A stretch of 64,000 bases of DNA from positions 3,658,001-3,722,000 of the forward strand of contig CM066290.1 in assembly GCA_033816765.1 (NCBI GenBank), written 5' to 3'. Positions within the stretch are counted from its first letter, which is position 1. Each line of letters begins with the position of its first letter. The notes below the pieces were generated by a model. That model saw only the letters and a program-made list of their open reading frames with translations, had not been told where the DNA came from and did not search any database. The position numbers and the translations under genes are program-made. The DNA comes from Nothopassalora personata. Taxonomy: Eukaryota > Ascomycota > Dothideomycetes > Mycosphaerellales > Mycosphaerellaceae. Positions 22,440 through 30,565 of this stretch are shown here, piece after piece.

Positions 22440-23640
22440 ACATACATTAGACGGTTCTTTAGCCTCTCTCTTTACGACCTTAACCTTCTTTAAAGCCCCC
22501 TACCCCGACATTAAGCTTTTAAAGCTTACTAATACTCTAGAGTAGTACTACGAGATAGCTAGCTCTTACGATCTTACTACTAGCGAATCCTAGTTATTAT
22601 AGCTTTAGCTAGTCCTTCGTTACGCCCGGCTAGCTCGAGTATAGCGCTTACTAGTACTATTACTAGGCTTACCCGCCTACCTTAGACCTTATTCGAGTCC
22701 CTTCGTCTACCGGATAACGTTAAGTATGTCCTTACTAACACGAACACGCCGAAGTCCGCCGCTAATGTTATGTTCCGAGAGCTTAGTCCTTAGAAGCGGG
22801 TTAAGGTGTTAAAGGACTTCTATAAGGGCTTCGAGAAGGTATTCGAAGACTACTCCGTCTAGGTTAACCTATTTTTTAAGGAAGTTAAGAGCGGCATAGG
22901 TAAGAGCTACTAGGATGAATTCCTTAGTAATAAGAAGCTCGATGTCTTATTTCCTATCGTTAGTAAGATTTGTAAGACCGGTTTAGAGATTCGTAATCGT
23001 AAGAAGACTCTTCGAGCTACGCTTACCCGCTACTAGCTATAGTAGATAGACAATAAGATTCTTAATCGACGCGTTATCTCCGAGCTTTGTAGTACTAACA
23101 GCGGGCGCCGCTAGTTTACGGCCTTTATTAATAAGTACCTAGACTATACCAGGGCTGTTAGTAGAATTTAGAGGGCATTAATCTAGCGTATAAGGATCGG
23201 CCGTAAGGGCATAGATCGTAAGCGAATTCTAGAGCCTAGTAATCTTACCCGGTGCGATAGGGAGGCTAAAGCACGTAGCATTAATCCGTAGTCGGCTAAG
23301 AGTAGGGAGATTATTAGAAGACACCGCCTAGCCGTCTATAAGGATAGCCTTCTATACTTTATAGAGGGTACTATTACTAAGAAGTCCGCGTCCCTAGAGG
23401 ATAGTATAGATTAACCTAGACTATCTAGCTAGTAATAGCCTTAGCTACTACCGGGTAGTAAAGGTAAAGGACGTATAAAGAGTACTACGCTAACTTTACT
23501 ACTAGCCTCTACCTAGCCTATAGTCCTATCGAGAGGCGGTCGTAAGTCGAGTCGACTTAAGTAGCTCCGTATAGGCGAGAGTATAGGTGTAAGGGCCGTA
23601 AGGCTATAAGGGGATGTCGTAATGTATAGCACGCCTACGA
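22440..23640 (+). pseudogene. Extra sense ORF X downstream of integrase, unknown function
   Basis: About 400 codons on the pol strand with only scattered TAG/TAA stops. Readable stretches include FKAPYPDIKLLKLTNTLE (about 22490), KVLKDFYKGFEKVFEDYS (about 22805), FPIVSKICKTGLEIRNRKK (about 22950) and LAVYKDSLLYFIEGTITKK (about 23325). It is rich in Lys/Arg and aromatic residues. I recognise no domain. It lies between integrase and the 3' LTR, where most gypsy elements have little or no coding sequence. It could be an accessory protein, or part of a second element whose ends are no longer visible. Confidence 0.5.
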
Positions 23641-23899
23641 TCTTCTAATCGTAGATAAACTAAAGCTTACTTTCTTCTATCGACGCTATACGCGTCTCCT
23701 AGTGTACGTATACGCGTTACGTGCGGTATACTAAGCCGGGTATAGCCGTATTACATGTAAGGGTTAGCTATAGGCTACCCTTATAATAGGTAAGGGCATA
23801 ACTACGCCTACTCGATCCTCGCCTAACCGAACGCTAGACGGCGTACCTATACGCGAGGGCAGTCCGCTAGGTACACCGGTTAGTACCCTACGATCCACT

Positions 23900-25740
23900 C
23901 CGGCCTTAACTAAGAATAGCAATCCGATACTTACTATGTTACCTTCGGCTATAATTAGGGATGTATTAGTCTTTAAGGATTAGATCCTATAAGAAGACGA
24001 GGCCCTCCGGATTAAGCGCGCTAACTGCACCTATAATAAGCGGTACTATAGCGTTAAGTTTAGAAACTCGATTAACGTAGATAGTATTAACTAGCTACCT
24101 AAGTACCGGATAGCGGGGCTTAAGATACTCGAACATACTGTCTCGTAGGTTCTTAAGAGGGATAGTAAGGTTAGCGCTATAATATGTAATTAGTATATTC
24201 GAGATTTCTACTATAAGGCCCTCTACTTTGTTATAAATCCCGGTATTACCGCTAATACCTTATATAAGCGTACGCTTCAGGTCTAAGACTAGCTCTTTAA
24301 AGGTAAGAGTTTTTTAGCTATTAAGGTAAAAAATGGATCGTAGTTTCGCCCTAATAAGCGTAGTTAGAAGACTTTTAACCCGCTTAGCTACCTCCGCGTT
24401 CGAGGTAAAGTCGGCACTACGAGTAGCATCGTTACGTATACTAACTATAACTAGATCCTCAATAAATTCGGCATTAATAAAGCTAACTAAGCCGATCTTA
24501 ATAGTACCGGTACCTATATTAATAGCAATATGCTATACTAGTATAATAACGCTAAACTAGCGCCGCGGGTTAAAACGGTTAGAGAAATAATAAGTTGAGA
24601 ATTCGACGTGTACCAATAGTACCTACGAGAATTAAATAAGGTTAGTAACGGCGGCGTCTACTAGAACATGTAGTATTCTCTAAGCTAATAGATTATGCGA
24701 TAAGACCCCGGACTGTAGCTCTTATAAGTAGCGCTATACCCTTAATACTATACTCGGTTTATCTCCTTCCCTAGGCCTACGATTTTTAGCTTTAATAGGG
24801 CTTATTAGGGGGGTAACGCGAACACTATAGTATAGTATGCTAGGGTCGACTTAAACCTCGAAATTGAAAACTACTAGACTAGTAACCGGCTTAACATGCT
24901 ATACTCTCTTAACTTAGAGGGCACTAGTAGGCCGGAGTTTTTACACGGTTTTTATAAGAAAGGGAATGCTAGAGAGTTTATCTAGTAGTACTAGATTAAT
25001 GACTATATAGAAGACGGCCGATTTAAGCGTTTCTTCTCGGTCAGGGTCTAAAATTACCTAAGTAAGAACAGCATCAGCTAGTTTAGAGAGGACCTAAGCG
25101 CTAGGCAAATGCGGGTAACTACTATAGGCGTTCTAATAAGGTAGGCCGTACATAAGAGGACACTACGTTAGATTAACCCTTACTTTATTGAGATCCGCGA
25201 CGATAACTATCTTAAACTCTAGAGAAGCTAGAGTATACACTAGGTGATGGACCTCTATCGTAACTTTAAGACGCTAAGTAAGAGCGCTATAGGGTTTAAG
25301 TATCGACGCCTAGTACCCGGCTATCCTTTTCCTACGGCCGTACACCTTAGTAGCATTAGCCCTCTATCCGATGCCCTAGCGGGTTTAAAGTCTTAGAACG
25401 ATAACGAAGTCATCCTTAATACTAGAAGGTGGCTTGATACTACGGTCCGCCTAGACTCGGAGCTCTTCTATAAGAAGATGTATAATTAGCGCGTCCGAGC
25501 TATAAAATTAATAGATAAGTAGCTTAGCTTAGTCACTACTCTCGAGTAGATATGCTTTATAAGCGAAGGGCGCGATAAGAGCTTCTTCCGTAACTACTAT
25601 AGGAACTTTACTAGCTAGCTACTTAGGGACGCGTCTAATGAGACTAGTATTAGCTACGATAACGAGTAGGTCTAGACTAAGGAGTTATGTAAGAATAAGT
25701 GGAACTAAGTAGTTAGTACGGGTTTATAGGCTCCTAGTTT
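23900..25740 (+). pseudogene. Extra sense ORF Y downstream of integrase, unknown function
   Basis: Long TAG-broken frame on the pol strand. Readable parts include YRIAGLKILEHTVS (about 24105), FNPLSYLRVRGKVGTTSSIV (about 24370), SRPEFLHGFYKKGNARE-like sequence (about 24930), KYRRLVPGYPFPTAVHLSSI (about 25300) and ICFISEGRDKSFFRNYYRNF (about 25550). No known domain was recognised. A short open piece (24333-24560) is in a different frame and is not taken as real. Like ORF X it suggests this retroelement carried additional proteins. Confidence 0.45.
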
Positions 25741-26249
25741 CTAGTTGATTTTCCGGCTATAGCTATAGCCTATAGGTTTCTAGTTCTAATTCTAGTTCTA
25801 GTTCTAGTTAATGCTTCGGGTACGGATGCTTCTAGTCCTTAGATCTTACTTGTTTCTTATAGTTACTTATCTTCCCTTAACTAACTTTCTAGCTACGCGA
25901 TAGACTCGTTCTTAGATTTATTAGGTTACTAGTACTAACACTTACTTGTTTTATAAATAGCGTTCGTATTATTCGACTATCTAGCCTATTCGATTAATGC
26001 TAATATAGCGCGAGTCGCGGTTATTAACGTTACTATTACGGTCTCTATTAGAAGAATCCTTTCGATCTTTATAAACTATCGCTAGTAGGCCCTAGGATTA
26101 CCTAACATCTTATATATTAAGCTAAATAGTAGGGTAAGCTATTATACTACTATAAGACTACCTTAGCTTATAGCGACTAACTGCGCTACCTATAGTGCCC
26201 GGGCTTACTACTTTAGAACCTAAGGACAGGTTCGTAATAGGGGAGGATA
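25741..26249. other. 3' untranslated region of the large element
   Basis: No convincing ORF. Contains a TTCTAG/TTCTAA microrepeat (about 25777-25812) and ends in a purine tract, GGGGAGGATA (26240-26249), directly before the 3' LTR. Confidence 0.5.
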
Positions 26250-26402
26250 TATTAACGACTAATAGGTTATGTTAACCTTAGGTTTAGAAGGGGGTCCCTT
26301 AGGTCCAACTTACCTAAATTTCATTTAGGTTTAATTAGACATTTAGGTAAGCTAGTAGGACCTAGTATAGCTATTAAGATATATACTGCGTAGTTAAGCA
26401 TT
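26250..26402 (+). repeat. 3' LTR of the large element, left part (split by LINE)
   Basis: Matches the first ~150 bp of the LTR at 9492-9859. It is interrupted at GTAGTTAAGCATT by the LINE and resumes at 35225. The stem pair reads CTTACCTAAAT/ATTTAGGTAAG here, the RIP-converted form of the 5' LTR stem. Confidence 0.85.
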
Positions 26403-26452
26403 GATTGATTGTTCCATTAACGTGCTATGTGAGTCTAAGACTATGCAACACG

Positions 26453-26468
26453 GGTAGGGTGCCCTACC
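26453..26468 (-). other. Conserved 3'-terminal hairpin of the LINE
   Basis: Perfect 7-bp stem GGTAGGG/CCCTACC with a 2-nt loop, directly beside the 3' end block shared with the non-autonomous elements. Equivalent hairpins with different stem sequences are at 3741-3758, 42513-42526, 47078-47092, 44059-44072 and 56023-56036. It is probably the RNA site recognised by the LINE reverse transcriptase (inference from LINE/SINE biology). Confidence 0.7.
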
Positions 26469-26777
26469 ATTTTCTAGTTAGTAGAGGAAAAGCCTTTTGC
26501 AATAAAAACCTCTAAAAGTAAGCAGAGTTCCTTCCTCGCGATATTGTAGAGGCCTTCTTGCCTCACGGGACCCGGCGGTTTTCCCGTACTCCTTTTACGC
26601 CGTAAAACCCAAAATACGCAAAGAAAATAGCCGTAGAGGCTAAGGGCTAAGCCCTATGTGTCGTAAAAGTAACGAAATTCGCTCCTTTCGCCTTCTACAT
26701 CCCGCGTCACGTGATCTTAGGGCTACGCCCTTATTACCATCGTATTCTTCGGGAGTGAAGCTTTAAAACGAGCTACT

Positions 26778-27279
26778 TGTCACGGTCTCTCCTCAGGTGA
26801 TACAGAGTGTAGGTGCTGAGAAGCCTTCTGGCCCAAGAGAGACTGGAAGTGAATGTTCAAGTTTGCATGTGATTGCAAAGAATCACATGCCCGACAAGAT
26901 TCACTGCGGGACCCAGCCCCAGCATACGATATCTCGAGTACCTGTTGAGGGATTCACTTCGGGTCTTCACTACATCACCGCCCGCGACTTAGAGAAGACC
27001 CGCGAGTACCCGAGGGGTGAATGGGAGCACGTGGAAGGTGCGAGATGTGGGGTGGCTAGGAATAAGGTTTGTGACTCACCCCAGGGCCCGGCTATTTACG
27101 GTGATGTAGGGACGCGCACGCGCAACGCGGGGGTTTAAATAGTCGGCCTTCCCCCAGGCCTCTCTTCTCCTCTTCGTCTTTCGTTCTGTGTAGCTACTAG
27201 ACCATACCTTTTGCACTTGCACTTCGCATTTGCATTTCAGTTTTCACCCTCAGTTCCAAGCCAGGCTTTCGCCCTGACA
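26778..27279 (+). repeat. LTR of the inverted element, left
   Basis: About 502 bp, TGTCACGG...CCCTGACA, with an AT-rich TTTAAATA box near 27135 and a CT-rich stretch before gag. The end is set by the terminal CTGACA at 27274-27279; no second direct copy is available to confirm it. Confidence 0.6.
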
Positions 27280-27316
27280 TTACGAAAGACCATCAACACA
27301 CCCGTCCATCCTCAAC

Positions 27317-28510
27317 ATGGACACTGGAGCCGACGGTGCGCCCGAAGGCGTGCAACCCGACAACGACGCTCCATTCAACTTCAGCGAGTATGACGACGTA
27401 CCTACGGACGCAGCAGGCTACGCAACCTGGACTGCCGCCAACCCCGAGCTCGCCTTCCGCCTCCTTCGACGCACGTACACCTCCTTTGAGAACACGGCAA
27501 ACCAGGCACAGGAAGCAATCAACAAGAGTAACGAGAAGACTGCTCAGATCAACAACCTCCAAGGCATCCTTGATCACATCAACCGTACCCAGATAGGAGG
27601 GGGCGGTAATGGTAGTGGTCATCCTCGAGTTAGCAAGAAGGTCAACGACCCGGACGAGTTCACAGGAGACAAGAGCAAGTACGAGGCTTTCACAACCCAG
27701 CTTACTGTCAAGCTTCTAGCCAATGGTGATCACTTCCTGACTGAAGAACACAAGATGGCCTACGTCTTCTCCCTCCTTCGTGACAAGGCACTCGACCAGG
27801 TCCGGCACTACATCGACTCTAGCACACAGTCTCTTACCTGCCCCAACACCGCTACTCTTCTCAAGGATCTTGCTGCTGCTTTTGGCGACCCAGACCGTCG
27901 CGCAACTGCCCAGCAGAACATCGCCAACCTCCAGCAGAAGAACAAGAGCTTCCTCGACTACTACTCGACCTTCTCCCGTGAGATTGGGTACACCGGCTAT
28001 GACGAGGAGGCCAAGCGATCTCTGTTGTACCAAGGCCTCTCTGCAGAACTTCTTCACGCACTCGAAGACAAGGACGTCAAGGACATGACCTACCAGGAGC
28101 TCGCAGCTAAGTGCCAGGCCCTCGACTCGAACATGAAGCGTACCAACGCAATCCTCGCTGCCCGCGGTAACGGCAAGCAACCCCGTAACCCGGCTAGCAC
28201 CTCCACCCCTCCGGGCCCTGTTCCTGGCCCTCTAGTCCGCGCAGCTACCGCTCCTCCAGCTACTAGCGACCCGATGGACCTCTCCGCAGGTGCTGCTACC
28301 CCTCGAGTCCAAGGACTCGTAGGTGGAAAGCTGACTGCTGAAGAGAAGATCCGTCGCCGCCAGAATGGCCTCTGCTCGTACTGCGGTGGCGCTGGCCACA
28401 TCGCTGTTACTTGCCCAAACCTCGCTGCTCGCAACGCTCGCGCTACCACTCATGCTGCTGCTCAGATTGAGGCTGCTCCAGCTGGTCCTACCAACCAGGG
28501 AAAAGCCTAG
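27317..28510 (+). CDS. Retrotransposon gag with CCHC zinc knuckle (left arm)
   Basis: 397 residues, intact. The N-terminus is acidic (MDTGADGAPEG). A central capsid-like region carries DPDEFTGDKSKYEAF and FSLLRDKALDQVRHYI, typical of gag of Ty3-like fungal elements. A Pro/Ala linker leads to a zinc knuckle CSYCGGAGHIAVTC (C-x2-C-x4-H-x4-C, residues about 355-368). The product would assemble virus-like particles and bind element RNA. The start ATG is the first after the LTR. The pol frame lies -1 relative to gag and is open past the gag stop; see 28498-28504. The right arm repeats the gene in reverse. Confidence 0.92.
   Translation: MDTGADGAPEGVQPDNDAPFNFSEYDDVPTDAAGYATWTAANPELAFRLLRRTYTSFENTANQAQEAINKSNEKTAQINNLQGILDHINRTQIGGGGNGSGHPRVSKKVNDPDEFTGDKSKYEAFTTQLTVKLLANGDHFLTEEHKMAYVFSLLRDKALDQVRHYIDSSTQSLTCPNTATLLKDLAAAFGDPDRRATAQQNIANLQQKNKSFLDYYSTFSREIGYTGYDEEAKRSLLYQGLSAELLHALEDKDVKDMTYQELAAKCQALDSNMKRTNAILAARGNGKQPRNPASTSTPPGPVPGPLVRAATAPPATSDPMDLSAGAATPRVQGLVGGKLTAEEKIRRRQNGLCSYCGGAGHIAVTCPNLAARNARATTHAAAQIEAAPAGPTNQGKA
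28498..28504 (+). promoter_or_regulatory. Candidate -1 ribosomal frameshift heptamer GGGAAAA
   Basis: In gag phase it reads G GGA AAA, fitting X XXY YYZ. It lies three bases before the gag stop (28508-28510). A -1 slip enters exactly the frame that carries protease. Confidence 0.45.
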
Positions 28511-28923
28511 GTCTTCTTCCAAGTCGCGAAGAAGACCTTCTACGTGTTGAACAGGAAGGAAAGAAGAGAAAGGCTTTACGACTCAACGTGATTGAGCTAT
28601 TTGATGACGGCGATGGCAAGATTTCTAAGCCATTCCTCGCCGAAGTACAGATAGGCTCAAAATTGAAGAATCCTAAACAACTTTCTACTACTTCCTTCCT
28701 GGATACCGGCGCCCTGACGGAGACATTCATGGACCCTGAATGTGCTTCTCGTCATAAGTTGAAGCTCCAAAAACTCAGATACCCTCGTACCTTGCTTATG
28801 TTTGACGGTACTCCCTCCGCCGAGAAGATCACTCATGTTGTTCACACAACAGTGACTCTCGCAGGAAGGACAATGCCCGTCATGGCATATATCTCGAAGC
28901 TCCCGAAGTACCAGTTCGTCCTT
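28511..28923 (+). CDS. Truncated pol: aspartic protease fragment in the hairpin loop
   Basis: Frame open from the gag end, in -1 phase. It contains the catalytic core SFLDTGALTETFMDPECA (about 28700-28750) and a distal ISKLPKYQFVLFG, typical of retropepsins of LTR elements. Translation then runs into the inverted arm at 28924 and continues as an unrelated chimeric frame to 29253, which I exclude. RT and everything downstream is missing, so the enzyme cannot act as part of a full polyprotein. The frame has no convincing ATG; expression would need frameshifting. Confidence 0.75.
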
Positions 28924-30026
28924 TTTGGGCAAGTAACAGCGATGTGGCCAGCGCCACCGCAGTACGAGCAGAGGCCATTCTGGCGGCGACGGATCTTCTC
29001 TTCAGCAGTCAGCTTTCCACCTACGAGTCCTTGGACTCGAGGGGTAGCAGCACCTGCGGAGAGGTCCATCGGGTCGCTAGTAGCTGGAGGAGCGGTAGCT
29101 GCGCGGACTAGAGGGCCAGGAACAGGGCCCGGAGGGGTGGAGGTGCTAGCCGGGTTACGGGGTTGCTTGCCGTTACCGCGGGCAGCGAGGATTGCGTTGG
29201 TACGCTTCATGTTCGAGTCGAGGGCCTGGCACTTAGCTGCGAGCTCCTGGTAGGTCATGTCCTTGACGTCCTTGTCTTCGAGTGCGTGAAGAAGTTCTGC
29301 AGAGAGGCCTTGGTACAACAGAGATCGCTTGGCCTCCTCGTCATAGCCGGTGTACCCAATCTCACGGGAGAAGGTCGAGTAGTAGTCGAGGAAGCTCTTG
29401 TTCTTCTGCTGGAGGTTGGCGATGTTCTGCTGGGCAGTTGCGCGACGGTCTGGGTCGCCAAAAGCAGCAGCAAGATCCTTGAGAAGAGTAGCGGTGTTGG
29501 GGCAGGTAAGAGACTGTGTGCTAGAGTCGATGTAGTGCCGGACCTGGTCGAGTGCCTTGTCACGAAGGAGGGAGAAGACGTAGGCCATCTTGTGTTCTTC
29601 AGTCAGGAAGTGATCACCATTGGCTAGAAGCTTGACAGTAAGCTGGGTTGTGAAAGCCTCGTACTTGCTCTTGTCTCCTGTGAACTCGTCCGGGTCGTTG
29701 ACCTTCTTGCTAACTCGAGGATGACCACTACCATTACCGCCCCCTCCTATCTGGGTACGGTTGATGTGATCAAGGATGCCTTGGAGGTTGTTGATCTGAG
29801 CAGTCTTCTCGTTACTCTTGTTGATTGCTTCCTGTGCCTGGTTTGCCGTGTTCTCAAAGGAGGTGTACGTGCGTCGAAGGAGGCGGAAGGCGAGCTCGGG
29901 GTTGGCGGCAGTCCAGGTTGCGTAGCCTGCTGCGTCCGTAGGTACGTCGTCATACTCGCTGAAGTTGAATGGAGCGTCGTTGTCGGGTTGCACGCCTTCG
30001 GGCGCACCGTCGGCTCCAGTGTCCAT
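28842..30026 (-). CDS. Retrotransposon gag, inverted copy (right arm)
   Basis: Mirror image of 27317-28510. The first 373 or so residues are identical, through the zinc knuckle CSYCGGAGHIAVTCP. After 28924 the frame reads antisense protease sequence and ends at 28842, so the C-terminus is chimeric and the native gag/pol junction is lost. Start and upstream LTR (30064-30565) are those of the left arm. Transcription from this LTR would make RNA complementary to the left gag. Confidence 0.85.
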   Translation of the reverse strand: MDTGADGAPEGVQPDNDAPFNFSEYDDVPTDAAGYATWTAANPELAFRLLRRTYTSFENTANQAQEAINKSNEKTAQINNLQGILDHINRTQIGGGGNGSGHPRVSKKVNDPDEFTGDKSKYEAFTTQLTVKLLANGDHFLTEEHKMAYVFSLLRDKALDQVRHYIDSSTQSLTCPNTATLLKDLAAAFGDPDRRATAQQNIANLQQKNKSFLDYYSTFSREIGYTGYDEEAKRSLLYQGLSAELLHALEDKDVKDMTYQELAAKCQALDSNMKRTNAILAARGNGKQPRNPASTSTPPGPVPGPLVRAATAPPATSDPMDLSAGAATPRVQGLVGGKLTAEEKIRRRQNGLCSYCGGAGHIAVTCPKRTNWYFGSFEIYAMTGIVLPARVTVV

Positions 30027-30063
30027 GTTGAGGATGGACGGGTGTGTTGATGGTCTTTCGTAA

Positions 30064-30565
30064 TGTCAGGGCGAAAGCCTGGCTTGGAACTGAGGGTGAA
30101 AACTGAAATGCAAATGCGAAGTGCAAGTGCAAAAGGTATGGTCTAGTAGCTACACAGAACGAAAGACGAAGAGGAGAAGAGAGGCCTGGGGGAAGGCCGA
30201 CTATTTAAACCCCCGCGTTGCGCGTGCGCGTCCCTACATCACCGTAAATAGCCGGGCCCTGGGGTGAGTCACAAACCTTATTCCTAGCCACCCCACATCT
30301 CGCACCTTCCACGTGCTCCCATTCACCCCTCGGGTACTCGCGGGTCTTCTCTAAGTCGCGGGCGGTGATGTAGTGAAGACCCGAAGTGAATCCCTCAACA
30401 GGTACTCGAGATATCGTATGCTGGGGCTGGGTCCCGCAGTGAATCTTGTCGGGCATGTGATTCTTTGCAATCACATGCAAACTTGAACATTCACTTCCAG
30501 TCTCTCTTGGGCCAGAAGGCTTCTCAGCACCTACACTCTGTATCACCTGAGGAGAGACCGTGACA
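30064..30565 (-). repeat. LTR of the inverted element, right
   Basis: Exact reverse complement of 26778-27279, ending CCGTGACA at 30565 where LINE ORF2 sequence resumes. Confidence 0.65.

Larger units (their letters stand above)
26778..30565. mobile_element. Perfect inverted-duplicated LTR retroelement (gag-PR loop-gag)
   Basis: Arms 26778-28419 and 28924-30565 are each 1642 bp and mirror each other exactly about 28671.5; reading frames in one arm recur at mirrored positions in the other. The ends are TGTCACGG and CCGTGACA. Each arm holds an LTR and gag; the 504-bp loop (28420-28923) holds the gag end and a protease fragment. There is no 5-bp duplication (flanks CTACT and TGCTG), and adjoining LINE sequence is deleted. 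CpA content is normal, so it has not passed through RIP. RT, RNase H and integrase are absent. Confidence 0.9.

Noticed and set aside
28924..29253. Continuation of the protease frame into the right arm, and mirrored small frames in both arms
   Set aside because: These are antisense readings of gag created by the inverted duplication.
30205..30565. Continuation of LINE ORF2 to 30205 as one 1204-residue protein
   Set aside because: The last 120 residues are translated from the inverted element's LTR; the LINE sequence ends at 30566.
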